Source: Acholeplasma laidlawii
GTDB taxonomy: Bacteria; Bacillota_I; Bacilli_A; Acholeplasmatales; Acholeplasmataceae
DNA: 64,000 nt
Assembly (NCBI RefSeq): GCF_015709225.1
Contig: NZ_JADNRS010000037.1
Coordinates: 23,560 to 87,559 of the forward strand
Reading direction: 5' to 3'
The translations under genes were made by a program, and so were the position numbers. Of this stretch, positions 1-9,794 are shown in pieces. How positions within the stretch are numbered: the stretch's first letter is position 1; the number at the start of each line of letters is the position of its first letter. The notes beneath the pieces are model-generated. The model did not search any database. It saw nothing but the letters and a program-made list of their open reading frames with translations, and had not been told where the DNA came from.

Positions 1-1
1 T

Positions 2-3000
2 TTAGGCAATAACACCTCAATATATGGACCTCAAACCAATTCCAATGCACATTTGAGTCGATTCGGGCGACTTGAATCCATTACTAGTCAATTTTACAAT
101 CCGATAACCGGAAAAACATATCTTGCACTTAAATTTGACACGCCGATATATCAGCAAACAGCTGTAAGACTTGCAGAGTCATTAGGCGGTAAATTGCTTC
201 AAATTGAAACAGAAGAAGAATATAATCTACTAAAAAATCAAATATATACAGATACACGGGATATATTCATTGGTATAAAAAGAGATTTTGAAAATAACAA
301 ATACCAGTGGTTAGATGGTAGTGATATTGGCTCATTCATGCCTATCGATCATTTGAGTAAGAGCCCCTATTATGGTTATAGATATAATTTCGACAATTTT
401 ACGCCGATGAGTCAAATAGGTTATGGTTTTGTTGTAGAAATTGAGGGAGATATCTACACTCAACAAATATTGCTTGATAATACCTCTATTGATATAGATA
501 TGGAAAGTAGTTATCTGATTAATTCAGTGCTTGTCCCTACAACCGCAAATCCAGATGATTTAATATATGTAAGTTCTGATGAAGGTGTAGTTACTGTGGA
601 TGAAAACGGTCTTGTAGAGCCGGTTTCATATGGTCAAGCAGTTGTTTATATATATTCAAATGACTATCAAGTTAGCAATCAACTAATTATCAATGTTTTA
701 GAAAAGGTTGCCTTAGAATCAATCGATGCATCCATTTCAAATACACAAATGAATATCAACACAACATCTAAGATAAACATTCAATTGCTACCATCAAACA
801 CGACAGAACGCATCATCAATTACAGTTCATCTAATCCAGAAGTTGTATCTGTTGATCATCGTGGTAACTTAAATGCGAAAACAGTTGGTGAAGTAGTCAT
901 TACAGCATCTAATCAAGATGGAGCCATTTTTGATGAAGTAGTTATTCATGTTGTGAGTCCAGTTACATCAGTTAAATTTGAAGAAAGCATTTATATGACA
1001 ACACTTACTCAAACAGATGAGGACTTTTATCCGTTGGTATTGCCACTAGATGCAACTAATCGTAATTTAACATGGGAGAGTTCTAATCCAGAAGTTGCTT
1101 ATGTTGATGAAAGCGGCGTACTTGTTAAACTTAAAGAAGGTGTTGCTACATTGGTAGCTACGGTTGAAAATACAAACCTTAAAGCAGAAGTGATTGTCTC
1201 GATCAAAGGAGACCAAACATCTGGTTATGTACTAAAAATGGTTGAACGCAATAATCAAATGCTTGCTTTATATTCTGATGGCAATATCTATTATTGGGGG
1301 AAAGATATTTTATCTCCTAAAATACTACCTCTAACAACTGATGAATTCATAATTGATTTTGCAACCATGAATAGTAGTTATTTGTTTGCTCTAACAAACG
1401 ATGGAACAGTGCTTGAGTTTTATATATGGAGTTTCTTTAATAACTCAGGTACTTCGCCAATTAATCTTAGGAATAATTATCAAACACAAACACTTCAAAA
1501 CATTGTCCAAATTAGTGGAAATCAAAATTATGGTTCTACTCATGCATTAAGAAGTGATGGTTCAGTTTGGGCTTGGGGCAATAATGAACAAGGACAACTT
1601 GGAGACGGTACCAAAACCAGCAGAAACTCACCGGTTCAAGTGATGATTGATGATGTAAAACAAGTTATAACTGGAAGCGGTTATACCATGTTTTTACAAA
1701 ATACTGGAGATTTATATGCAACGGGTGGTAGTCCAGGCTACATGGTTCCAACTCAAATCAATCAGAACATTGAAACTATCGATTCACTATATAACAATGA
1801 ATATGTTGTTGCAAGAAGTACTAGCACTACATATAGTTATAACGAGTCATATACGTCGAATGTCGCAACTATGAACACAACCAATAAAGCATACTTGGAT
1901 GGTTACGATAACAACCTTTATATAGAAGACGGATATGTTTGGAACAAGGGTTATGATTACTTTGGTAAATATGGACTTGGATATTTCCCCAATGCTATGG
2001 GTGAAGGTAGTTATGTGTCAAGTTTCCAAAAAACAGTCAAAATTGCAAATGTTAAGGAAATTTTCGTATTTTATCAAAATACCTATTATCAAACAGAAGA
2101 TGGCAAATTCTATGGTTCTGGATCAAATAGCAACTTACAACTTGCAAACTTTAACAACCAGCCCTCTGCAACACCTGTACGTATCTTCTTTGATCTAGAA
2201 GGTAATGAGGGCGGGTTCTCATTAGAATCCATTAACATCACCGATGAGAAACTATATGCAAACTCAATTATCTTAGATTTTAACGAAGCAATGATTATAG
2301 GCGATAATTACGTTTATATGTCACTTAAAGATAGCCAAAACAATACACTGGCTATAACCAGACATATCCATTTAGATAAACTTACAATAACACCATTTTC
2401 CAGTTGGACAATTGGAGAAACCTACACATTAACGATTCCGGCCAATTCACTACTAACTAAGTTTATGACTGGAAATGAAGCGCTCAATTACACCTTTATA
2501 TATCAAGGTGAACAAACGGCTATTTCACTCATTTCACAATCGATTCAAAACAATCATGACTTTGTTAAGCAAGACATTCAAATAGATCTTTTATACACAT
2601 ATGCAGCAGAAGGTATCTCATTTGATGATATTGGTATATTTGATCAAAACAATGAAAGAGTTCTTGATGTTTCTATTACCTTAAATCATAACAAGTTATC
2701 AATACTTGGCACATTGGCATTTGGTAGTTATGAACTAAGACTTCCATCTGGTGCACTTAAAGACAATATTGGTGGCATAAACGAAGAAGTTATCATTTCA
2801 TTCAATGTCCTTAAAACGTTGTTGTTAGAAGGTATCACGCACATAGATGGTAGTGAACGCATTATGGTTGATGAGCCGATAGTATTAACTTTTAATGTTG
2901 CATTACCACACGAAACATTTAATCAAATAGCGTTACTTAATGATGCTAATGAATCAATTGAAGTTGTTGTTACTCTGATCGATAACGTACTTACCATCAC

Positions 3001-4873
3001 ACCAAGCAATTCACTTGATATGAATAAAGTATATCAATTAAACGTTCCTGCAAATGCTTTGATTGATGAGTTGGGCAACACAAATGATGTCATCACTTCA
3101 ACTTTTAAAACATATGCACCGATTGAATTGATTCGCACAAGCATCAACAATGGTCAATCCAATATTCATCCTACTCAAACCATCATTTACTTCTTTAACC
3201 ATATTGAAGCAGGTGACTTCTTTACAGACATTCAACTGTTAAATCATGAAAACCAAATCATACCTGCAAACATCACCATCACCGATCATAAGCAACTAGA
3301 AATCAAATCAGTGACACCTTTGCTATTTGGTAACGAGTATCGTATTTTGATACCAGCAGGTGCACTTAAAGATGAGTTGGGTGTTATTAATGAAGCAATC
3401 GAAACAAACTTCTCAACTGTTACCAAACAAACAAGATTCTTCTGGGATTATAGCAACGTGCTTCCATACTGGCAAGAACTAGTTGATAAAGGACACAATA
3501 CGAATTTCTATGGGAATGCTATATTAAATAATTTCAATAATACCAATGTAGAGCAGTGGTTTAGATTCCAAGCAGAATCTTCAGGCAATTATCACCGATC
3601 TACAGGTATCGGCGGCAATTACTGGGGAACACAAAACCAAATGATTATCGATAAGCACATCATTGATTTTGATGATTTCCAATCATTAATTGATGTTATT
3701 GAAGGTGAAATCTTATCCATAGCTCCAGAAAACACATTCCCATTTGTTGTTGATATTTCCTTATTCAATGCCCTAGGCAATAAAGTCACTACAGTAGGTA
3801 ATGAAACAGTAACGTTTGTTGTAACATTTAATAGAGATATGGATATCACACAAGATTTAAATCTAACATTTGGGTCTTATCTACCGTTTGCTGATTATCA
3901 AATCACAGGTTCATATGTAACTCCAAGAGTGTGGATGGGTGTTTATACACTCAATACAATTATTGAAAACGGCAATCAATTTTTCACCATTAAACAAGGT
4001 GCTGCTGCAGATAATCCATTCTTAACATTACAACCGGATTTCGGTAGGTTCACATTCCAAATCGATACCACAGAAGCGCAAGCAATGATTATGCAAGGTG
4101 TTGCAACGATAACAGGTATAGAACTGAATTGGGAACAAGATGATTTTGATACCCTTGCAGGATACAATGTGTATCGAAGCACTTCTGAGCACGGGTTCTA
4201 CCAAAGACTCAATTCATCAGTCATTCCTTATTCAACCAAGACTTTCTTCGATGAAACCGTTGAGCCTGGTGTTCTATATTATTACAACTTCACAGTTGTT
4301 AAAACAGATTTAACAGAATCAGAGCCATCTGGTAAGATTCAAATCATGTCACTAGATACAATGGAACCAAATATTTATCATACACCAATATATACTGCAT
4401 TTACACAGAGCAATTTGGTGATTACAGCAACCATTGTAGATAACGTACAAGTTCAAGATGCGAAAGTCTTCTATAGAATGGTTGGAGAAGAGTCATGGTA
4501 TCAAGTCACGATGACCAAAAACAATAACCGATATTCAGCAGTGATTGCATCAACTTATATTACTCTAGATGGACTTGAGTATTATATCAGAGCATCAGAT
4601 GGTATAAACTACACCTATAAAGGATCAGAGCAAGAACCATTTGTTATTACTGTCCAACAAACAGTCGCACCAAGCAGTAAAGGTGATGTTAACGGTGATG
4701 GTGTGATTACAACATTAGATTCCCTGATGGTATTACAGGCCATAAACGATCGCTTAAATCTTACACAAGAACAATTCTTAAGAGCAGATTTAGATGGTAA
4801 TGGCACGCTTGAAACTTGGGAAGTATTAAAAATTTTACAATATGTTAGTGGGAAGATTACATCACTTTCATAA
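2..4873 (+). CDS. Giant secreted modular protein, 5' partial, C-terminal dockerin
   Basis: The reading frame is open to the left edge (no stop before position 2), so the N-terminus lies outside the window; the TTG at 53 is not a convincing start. Counting residues from 53: a C-type-lectin-like segment (about 10-135, with ESLGGKLLQIETEEEY), three Big_2-type Ig-like domains (about 145-385), RCC1-like repeats (about 390-720, SDGSVWAWGNNEQGQLGDG), about four Big_5-like Ig domains (735-1160), a segment with GGNYWGT typical of the end of parallel beta-helix proteins, an Fn3-like domain (about 1375-1470) and a type I dockerin (about 1540-1600) with two Ca-binding loops, GDVNGDGVITTLDS and ADLDGNGTLETWE. 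Probably exported and surface-acting or adhesive; target unknown. No cohesin or catalytic domain is visible in this part. A terminator follows the stop directly. Confidence 0.85.
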   Translation, partial: LGNNTSIYGPQTNSNAHLSRFGRLESITSQFYNPITGKTYLALKFDTPIYQQTAVRLAESLGGKLLQIETEEEYNLLKNQIYTDTRDIFIGIKRDFENNKYQWLDGSDIGSFMPIDHLSKSPYYGYRYNFDNFTPMSQIGYGFVVEIEGDIYTQQILLDNTSIDIDMESSYLINSVLVPTTANPDDLIYVSSDEGVVTVDENGLVEPVSYGQAVVYIYSNDYQVSNQLIINVLEKVALESIDASISNTQMNINTTSKINIQLLPSNTTERIINYSSSNPEVVSVDHRGNLNAKTVGEVVITASNQDGAIFDEVVIHVVSPVTSVKFEESIYMTTLTQTDEDFYPLVLPLDATNRNLTWESSNPEVAYVDESGVLVKLKEGVATLVATVENTNLKAEVIVSIKGDQTSGYVLKMVERNNQMLALYSDGNIYYWGKDILSPKILPLTTDEFIIDFATMNSSYLFALTNDGTVLEFYIWSFFNNSGTSPINLRNNYQTQTLQNIVQISGNQNYGSTHALRSDGSVWAWGNNEQGQLGDGTKTSRNSPVQVMIDDVKQVITGSGYTMFLQNTGDLYATGGSPGYMVPTQINQNIETIDSLYNNEYVVARSTSTTYSYNESYTSNVATMNTTNKAYLDGYDNNLYIEDGYVWNKGYDYFGKYGLGYFPNAMGEGSYVSSFQKTVKIANVKEIFVFYQNTYYQTEDGKFYGSGSNSNLQLANFNNQPSATPVRIFFDLEGNEGGFSLESINITDEKLYANSIILDFNEAMIIGDNYVYMSLKDSQNNTLAITRHIHLDKLTITPFSSWTIGETYTLTIPANSLLTKFMTGNEALNYTFIYQGEQTAISLISQSIQNNHDFVKQDIQIDLLYTYAAEGISFDDIGIFDQNNERVLDVSITLNHNKLSILGTLAFGSYELRLPSGALKDNIGGINEEVIISFNVLKTLLLEGITHIDGSERIMVDEPIVLTFNVALPHETFNQIALLNDANESIEVVVTLIDNVLTITPSNSLDMNKVYQLNVPANALIDELGNTNDVITSTFKTYAPIELIRTSINNGQSNIHPTQTIIYFFNHIEAGDFFTDIQLLNHENQIIPANITITDHKQLEIKSVTPLLFGNEYRILIPAGALKDELGVINEAIETNFSTVTKQTRFFWDYSNVLPYWQELVDKGHNTNFYGNAILNNFNNTNVEQWFRFQAESSGNYHRSTGIGGNYWGTQNQMIIDKHIIDFDDFQSLIDVIEGEILSIAPENTFPFVVDISLFNALGNKVTTVGNETVTFVVTFNRDMDITQDLNLTFGSYLPFADYQITGSYVTPRVWMGVYTLNTIIENGNQFFTIKQGAAADNPFLTLQPDFGRFTFQIDTTEAQAMIMQGVATITGIELNWEQDDFDTLAGYNVYRSTSEHGFYQRLNSSVIPYSTKTFFDETVEPGVLYYYNFTVVKTDLTESEPSGKIQIMSLDTMEPNIYHTPIYTAFTQSNLVITATIVDNVQVQDAKVFYRMVGEESWYQVTMTKNNNRYSAVIASTYITLDGLEYYIRASDGINYTYKGSEQEPFVITVQQTVAPSSKGDVNGDGVITTLDSLMVLQAINDRLNLTQEQFLRADLDGNGTLETWEVLKILQYVSGKITSLS

Positions 4874-4901
4874 GTTCAAGCAGTATGTAGTTTTCAATAA
4901 A

Positions 4902-4940
4902 AGCGTATCTCAATGATATATTTTGGGATATGCTTTTTCT
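4902..4940 (+). terminator. Rho-independent terminator after the dockerin protein
   Basis: Arms AGCGTATCTCA (4902-4912) and TGGGATATGCT (4924-4934) pair with two G-T wobbles and are followed by a T run. Confidence 0.7.
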
Positions 4941-5642
4941 TCTCTATAAATCATGATGAAATCAAGGTTGATATCATGATATAATTTGGATAACACGTGC
5001 GTTTAAAATAAAGTGATGGTACCTTGAAACAAAAATCCATTAAAAAGACTGATATGGTCGATGATAAGTATATCCATCATACTCATCATCAGGTTAGCCA
5101 TCTTTACATTTATCTATTTATGGAGTGTCCCCATAAAAATATAAAAGGCTATAAAATTTCAAGATGATATCCTTATATATAAGAACTCATGATACAATGA
5201 AATTAATCAATAAAAGGGGGATATCATGAATATAAATGGTTTATAAGATATTCAAAAAGTCCTCGTAACTGGAACTTATGTAATTGATTTTATGTGGTAT
5301 GATAAGGAATCAAAATAAGTTGAGATTTAGTGAAAATATTTTGTTATATAGAAAACGTAATTTCAGAATCTGTTTTAAATTATCTCTTGTGCCTAATTTA
5401 GAGGCGTCAAATCAAATAGAAGAAATTTTACATACAATACATTAAAGTATATTTTATATACTTGTTTAAACCATTACGCTTGATTTCATAAATGAGGCAT
5501 GTTAAAATGCTTCTCGAATGTAAAAGTATCTTTTAAAAAACTTAGAGTTTATCCATTTTATTTAGATAACTATGGGTTAGAACTTCTACAAAAAAAGAAG
5601 ATAAAAAAGTCTGTCAAGGTCTTTTTATGAAGGGAACATCTC
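4941..5642. other. About 700 bp without an intact gene; likely decayed sequence
   Basis: No intact gene is seen. A good ribosome site (AAAAGGGGG) precedes ATG 5226, but that frame stops after six codons and then reopens for 23 codons (DIQKVLVTGTYVIDFMW...). Another short open stretch around 5345-5444 ends LEASNQIEEILHTIH. Both look like remnants of coding sequence, but neither is long enough to assign. The last 20 bp carry the ribosome site (AAGGGA) of the antiporter gene. Confidence 0.4.
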
Positions 5643-6635
5643 ATGGATTACGTCATAAACATTGGTTTACTTATCATAGGATTCATATTTTTAGTTAAAG
5701 GTGCAGATTTCTTTGTTGCATCATCTTCATCCATTGCAAGAAAGTTTAGAGTATCACCTTTAGTGATCGGTTTAACATTGGTTGCTTTTGGTACATCTCT
5801 ACCGGAACTTGCAGTAAGTTTTATTGCATCACTCACTGTTGCACCAGGTGCAACAGCAGATATTGCAATGGGTAATGTCATAGGGTCAAGTATTGTTAAT
5901 ATCACACTTATTTTAGGGTTAACAGCATTGGTAAGACCAGTTAAAGTATCTAATACCATGTATAGAAAAGAGTTTCCTTATTTATTATTTTCCACTACAT
6001 TAATTTTGGTGTTAGCACTGTTTTTCCAAAGTGATACAAGAATTGTTTGGTATGAAGCACTTATATTACTTATAGCCTTTATTGTTTACATCTATATCAT
6101 GATCAAATCTGGTAAGAGTGAAAATGAAGATACTGAGTTTAAAATACTTAATATGAAAAAGTCTGTTTTGCTACTTATTGTTGGTCTAGCAGGTGTTACC
6201 TTAGGCGGTTATATGGTGACAGAGGGCGCAAGTAATTTAGCAACAACCGTATTAGTTGGACTATTTGGTATGTCTACAACAAAAGCAATCACACTAGTTG
6301 GTTTATCGGTTGTTGCTGTAGGTACTTCACTACCTGAGATGGTAACATCAGTAGTTGCCGCTAAAAAAGGTGAAAATGAAATTGCATTTGGTAACCTTGT
6401 GGGATCTAATATATTTAATATCTTATTCATTTTAGGTTTATCTGGTTTATTTACACCACTTGGTATCAATGGTGATGTTGTAATCGATACATTCATTATG
6501 TTAGGTGTTACAATCATTGCAGTGGTATTTGCAATCACAAAAGATATGGTATCTAAAAAAGAAGGATTTATCTTAGTATTAATCTATACAGCTTATGTAA
6601 CTTATATCGTTTTACGTGCACTAGCTATCGTGTAA
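5643..6635 (+). CDS. Calcium/sodium antiporter (CaxA/YrbG family)
   Basis: The 330-residue, very hydrophobic protein has the two inverted repeats of the Ca2+/cation antiporter superfamily. Each alpha-repeat shows the expected signature: GTSLPELAVS with GNVIGSSIVNITLILGL in the N-terminal half, and GTSLPEMVTS with GNLVGSNIFNILFILGL in the C-terminal half. About ten membrane segments are expected, split by a charged loop near residues 155-170. The acidic residue in each GTSLPE is the ion-binding Glu of the family. The likely role is Ca2+ extrusion in exchange for Na+ at the plasma membrane. ATG 5643 has an AAGGGA site at proper distance. It is monocistronic, closed by a strong terminator. Confidence 0.9.
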   Translation: MDYVINIGLLIIGFIFLVKGADFFVASSSSIARKFRVSPLVIGLTLVAFGTSLPELAVSFIASLTVAPGATADIAMGNVIGSSIVNITLILGLTALVRPVKVSNTMYRKEFPYLLFSTTLILVLALFFQSDTRIVWYEALILLIAFIVYIYIMIKSGKSENEDTEFKILNMKKSVLLLIVGLAGVTLGGYMVTEGASNLATTVLVGLFGMSTTKAITLVGLSVVAVGTSLPEMVTSVVAAKKGENEIAFGNLVGSNIFNILFILGLSGLFTPLGINGDVVIDTFIMLGVTIIAVVFAITKDMVSKKEGFILVLIYTAYVTYIVLRALAIV

Positions 6636-6654
6636 ATAATAATTAATATGTTTT

Positions 6655-6690
6655 AACCCCATCTATTCAAAATAGATGGGGTTTTTATTT
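6655..6690 (+). terminator. Strong terminator after the antiporter gene
   Basis: A perfect 13-bp stem (6655-6667 with 6671-6683, loop CAA) is followed by TTTTTATTTT. Its stem core CCCATCTA/TAGATGGG recurs at 7014-7044. Confidence 0.9.
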
Positions 6691-7005
6691 TATAAACATC
6701 TGATTAGTGATGTTTTATTTATAAATATAGTGGATTTTATAAGTCATTTTGATGTAATCATTAAATATGCAGAAGAAACGATAGGACTTATCATTGTACA
6801 AAGCTATGCTGATGGTAATAAGCGTGTGGAACAAATAGCTAGTGGTGAATTAGCGATTACAATCGGTACAGGTGTTATCATTATACGCATTGCAGAAAAC
6901 ATCGATGCGATTGCTGGTTTCTTCTTTAAGCAATTTATGTCTGTGATAGAAATACCTAAGGATAAACCAACAAAACCATCGACACCACCTTATATACGTG
7001 CATAA
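6676..7005 (+). pseudogene. Unassigned ORF between two similar hairpins, probably a gene remnant
   Basis: The frame is open for 109 codons, but its first ATG lies inside the terminator stem of the previous gene and has no ribosome site, so this is not a normal gene start. A GTG at 6730 (VDFISHFDVII) is a possible but weak alternative. The C-terminal half (residues about 45-109) looks coding, with ADGNKRVEQIASGELAI, a hydrophobic stretch GTGVIIIRIAENIDAIAGFF and a proline- and lysine-rich tail. I do not recognise a family. It may be the tail of a gene that lost its front when the flanking hairpins were created or duplicated. Not certain to be expressed. Confidence 0.35.
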
Positions 7006-7013
7006 TGAACTGA

Positions 7014-7044
7014 TAAGCCCATCTAATAAAAATAGATGGGCTTA
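7014..7044 (+). terminator. Hairpin with the same stem core as the previous terminator
   Basis: Arms TAAGCCCATCTA (7014-7025) and TAGATGGGCTTA (7033-7044) pair perfectly. No good T run follows, so termination may be weak. Confidence 0.55.
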
Positions 7045-7113
7045 TATATGTAATAGTGATAATAAAAGGAATTAAATAATTTTTTGATATACTAAACATA
7101 AGAGGTAAATATT

Positions 7114-8466
7114 ATGGAGAATATATTTAAGGCACATAAAACATTATTTTTAAGTGGTAATACACTATCCTATGAATTTCGCGTATCACAGTTAAAAAAG
7201 TTAAAAAGACTTATTATAGAACATCAAGAAGAAATTTTAGAAGCACTTTATAAAGATTTACATAAGTCTAGATTTGAAGCCTATTCAACTGAAGTAGGCT
7301 ATGTTTTAAAATCACTAACATCCACCATTAAAAGTTTGAAGAAATGGATGAAACCTAAAAAGGTTAAAACCCCATTTTACTTAACAACAACCTCATCTTA
7401 TCTCACCTATGATGCACTGGGTACTGTTTTGATTATTGGTCCATATAACTATCCATTTCAGTTAATTGTAGAACCGCTTATTGGCGCGATTGCTGCAGGT
7501 AATACAATAATCATTAAACCCTCTGAATTTGCAGCACATACAGAAAAAATGTTAATTGAATTAATCAATGGTCACTTTGATAAAGACTATCTATACGTCC
7601 TAGAAGGTGACTATACTGTGACAAGTAAATTGTTAGATTTAAAATTTGATCATATCTTCTTTACAGGAAGTAGTCGTGTAGGTCAAATTGTCTATGAAAA
7701 AGCAAGTAAACATTTAACACCTGTGACGTTAGAATTAGGTGGTAAAAGCCCAACCATAGTCGATGAAACAGCAAACTTAAAAATAGCAGCTGAAAGGATT
7801 TTATTTGGTAAATTCTTAAATGCTGGTCAAACATGTATTGCACCAGACTATATTTATGTACATGATACTATTCATGATGAATTTATAACCACTTTAAATC
7901 AAGTCATTAACACTAGATACAGTGATATGGATAGTTTTGGGCGTATCATCAATGATAGACACTTTAATCGTCTAACCGCTTTAATTGATGAGACAAAAGT
8001 CACTCAAGAAGTAGTGACTGATGCTCCAACCAAACTGATAAGTCCTACAATATTAAAAGGCGTTACATGGGAAGATAAAGTGATGCAAGAAGAGATTTTT
8101 GGTCCCATACTACCGGTACTGAAATATTCCAACTTAAAAGATTTAGTATCATTACTTAAAACAAAAGATAAACCACTAGCACTTTATTTATTTTCAAACA
8201 ATAAAAAGAATCAAACATATGTATTTGAAAACTTATCCTTTGGTGGTGGTGCAATCAATGATACAATTATGCATGTGAGTAATCCTTACTTACCATTTGG
8301 TGGTATTGGCATGAGTGGTATTGGAGCTTACCATGGATTTTATTCCTTTAAACTATTTTCCCACACGAAAGGATATGTGAAAAAAGCTACATGGCTTGAT
8401 CTACCAATTGTATATCCGCCTTATACAAAAGCTAAGGAAAAACTTATTAGAAAGATTTTTAAGTAA
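7114..8466 (+). CDS. NAD(P)-dependent aldehyde dehydrogenase (class 3-like)
   Basis: The 450 residues fit the short class 3/YwdH-type aldehyde dehydrogenases, which oxidise aldehydes to acids with NAD(P)+. Visible landmarks in order: GPYNYPFQL (co-substrate and substrate channel), FTGSSRVGQIVYEKA (nucleotide binding), LELGGKSP with the general-base Glu, and NAGQTCIAP with the catalytic Cys at about residue 240; EEIFGPILPVL and SNPYLPFGGIGMSGIG close the C-terminal half. The basic hydrophobic tail (EKLIRKIFK) could touch the membrane. ATG 7114 has an AGAGGT site. No operon partner: a hairpin lies upstream and a decayed gene downstream. The physiological aldehyde is not evident from context; detoxification of fatty aldehydes is one possibility. 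Confidence 0.9.
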   Translation: MENIFKAHKTLFLSGNTLSYEFRVSQLKKLKRLIIEHQEEILEALYKDLHKSRFEAYSTEVGYVLKSLTSTIKSLKKWMKPKKVKTPFYLTTTSSYLTYDALGTVLIIGPYNYPFQLIVEPLIGAIAAGNTIIIKPSEFAAHTEKMLIELINGHFDKDYLYVLEGDYTVTSKLLDLKFDHIFFTGSSRVGQIVYEKASKHLTPVTLELGGKSPTIVDETANLKIAAERILFGKFLNAGQTCIAPDYIYVHDTIHDEFITTLNQVINTRYSDMDSFGRIINDRHFNRLTALIDETKVTQEVVTDAPTKLISPTILKGVTWEDKVMQEEIFGPILPVLKYSNLKDLVSLLKTKDKPLALYLFSNNKKNQTYVFENLSFGGGAINDTIMHVSNPYLPFGGIGMSGIGAYHGFYSFKLFSHTKGYVKKATWLDLPIVYPPYTKAKEKLIRKIFK

Positions 8467-8573
8467 CTTCTATAAGTCATTAAGTGATTATGCCTATTGG
8501 AAGAGGTATATAATTAGAATATATAAACTGTATATGTCTTTAAAGTATTTAACTTTTTATAGAAAGAATTTCT

Positions 8574-8800
8574 ATGGATAAAAAACTAAGTAAGTATTCA
8601 AAAGAAAAACTCATAGATTATGTGCTCACTTTAGAAAAAGCACTCCAACAAAAAGAACATCAATTAAGTATTAACTTAAAGCACGTACCATTGGATATGT
8701 AGTCCTTAGTATGGGTGTATCTCAGTATAAACCTGGGGAAACTATAGATCAACTAATCAACAGAGTAGATCAAATGATGTATCAGAGTAAACAAAAGTAA
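8574..8800 (+). pseudogene. Remnant of a GGDEF (diguanylate cyclase) gene
   Basis: ATG 8574 opens a 42-codon frame (MDKKLSKYSKEKLIDYVLTL..., coiled-coil-like) that stops at 8700-8702. Immediately afterwards another frame (8702-8800) encodes VLSMGVSQYKPGETIDQL followed by a segment ending RVDQMMYQSKQK and a stop. This second part matches the C-terminal end of GGDEF domains, whose consensus is S-hG-A, a Leu-x3-AD motif and ALYxAK. The GGDEF signature itself and most of the domain are missing, and the two pieces are out of frame, so the cyclase is dead through an internal deletion plus frame change. That the N-terminal piece belonged to the same gene is inferred from position. Confidence 0.6.
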
Positions 8801-8834
8801 AAGAACTATCAAAATAATTTTGATAGTTCTTTTT
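8801..8834. terminator. Bidirectional terminator
   Basis: A perfect 14-bp stem (8801-8814 with 8818-8831) has T runs on both strands; it serves the minus-strand polyprenyl synthase and the decayed plus-strand gene. Confidence 0.85.
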
Positions 8835-8835
8835 A

Positions 8836-9672
8836 TTATTTTCTTCTATTTAATAATAGTTTAATTTGTGTATGTATAACAGTATCTTTAATATAGAGAG
8901 ACTCGATTAATGTATTTAATGTATCAACATATGTATTTAGTACTTGATTGGCTTTATCTAAACCAAGCAGTGACACATAGGTAGGTTTATTTCTAATGTC
9001 ATCTGATTTAGATTTACCAAATTCCTCAGGTGATAATGTATATTCTAATATGTCATCTTGAATTTGGAAAATAAGTCCAATATAGTAACCTAAATCTTCA
9101 TAACTTTTTATATCATGATCTGAAAGAATAACGCCAGCTATCATGAGGCTTGCTTGAATGAGGTTAGCTGTTTTTAGTTCATACATTAAATTTAAATCTT
9201 CTATTGTAATCATTTTATCTTCGGATTCAATATCCTTGATTTGACCAAAGACCATACCGGTACTTCCAGCTTTAGAAGAAATAATATCGATGATTTCAAC
9301 TTTTTGTAGAGCGCTTAGATATTTGTTTTGAGTAACAAGTCTAAAACTATCTGTTAGAAGTGCATCACCAGCTAGGATGGCTATAGCTTCGTCAAAAGCA
9401 ATATGTACAGTTGGTTTTCCACGTCTTAGTGTATCATCATCCATTGCAGGAAGATCGTCATGAATAAGCGAATAAGTGTGAATCATTTCAACAGCTAAAA
9501 ATACTTCTATGTAAGGTGTTGGATCAACACCTTTACTTTCAAGTAAGGTCATCCCTAACATAGGTCTTATGCGTTTACCATCACCGAGTAATGCATAGGC
9601 CATAGCCGCTTTTAATTTACTTTCAGGTAATGTTTCGATATAAGCTTTTAGTCTATTTTCAATTGTTGGCAT
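8836..9672 (-). CDS. ispA: Polyprenyl (farnesyl/geranylgeranyl) diphosphate synthase
   Basis: This trans-isoprenyl diphosphate synthase of 278 residues condenses isopentenyl diphosphate with an allylic primer. It shows GDGKRIRPML, the first aspartate-rich motif in HDDLPAMDDDTLRRGKPT (about residues 70-87), and the second motif in FQIQDDILE (about 205). The spacing DDLPAMDDD with two extra residues is that of the short-chain FPP/GGPP synthases of bacteria, so a C15 or C20 product is likely, feeding carotenoid-type membrane lipids or undecaprenyl/quinone precursors. Acholeplasma is known to make carotenoids; linking this gene to that is inference. It stands alone on the minus strand and ends at a bidirectional terminator. 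Confidence 0.9.
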   Translation of the reverse strand: MPTIENRLKAYIETLPESKLKAAMAYALLGDGKRIRPMLGMTLLESKGVDPTPYIEVFLAVEMIHTYSLIHDDLPAMDDDTLRRGKPTVHIAFDEAIAILAGDALLTDSFRLVTQNKYLSALQKVEIIDIISSKAGSTGMVFGQIKDIESEDKMITIEDLNLMYELKTANLIQASLMIAGVILSDHDIKSYEDLGYYIGLIFQIQDDILEYTLSPEEFGKSKSDDIRNKPTYVSLLGLDKANQVLNTYVDTLNTLIESLYIKDTVIHTQIKLLLNRRK

Positions 9673-9794
9673 AAAATGTACTCCAATAATATATGAAATA
9701 TTACGGGTCTCCTTAATGTTTAGTTTTATGTAAAACCTATTGTAACATAATTATGATAAGCGACTAATATTTTAACTTTACTTAGAGGTTTTAC

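Noticed and set aside
8396..8581. 61-codon ORF overlapping the end of the aldehyde dehydrogenase gene
   Set aside because: No ribosome site, overlap with a firm gene, and low-complexity translation.
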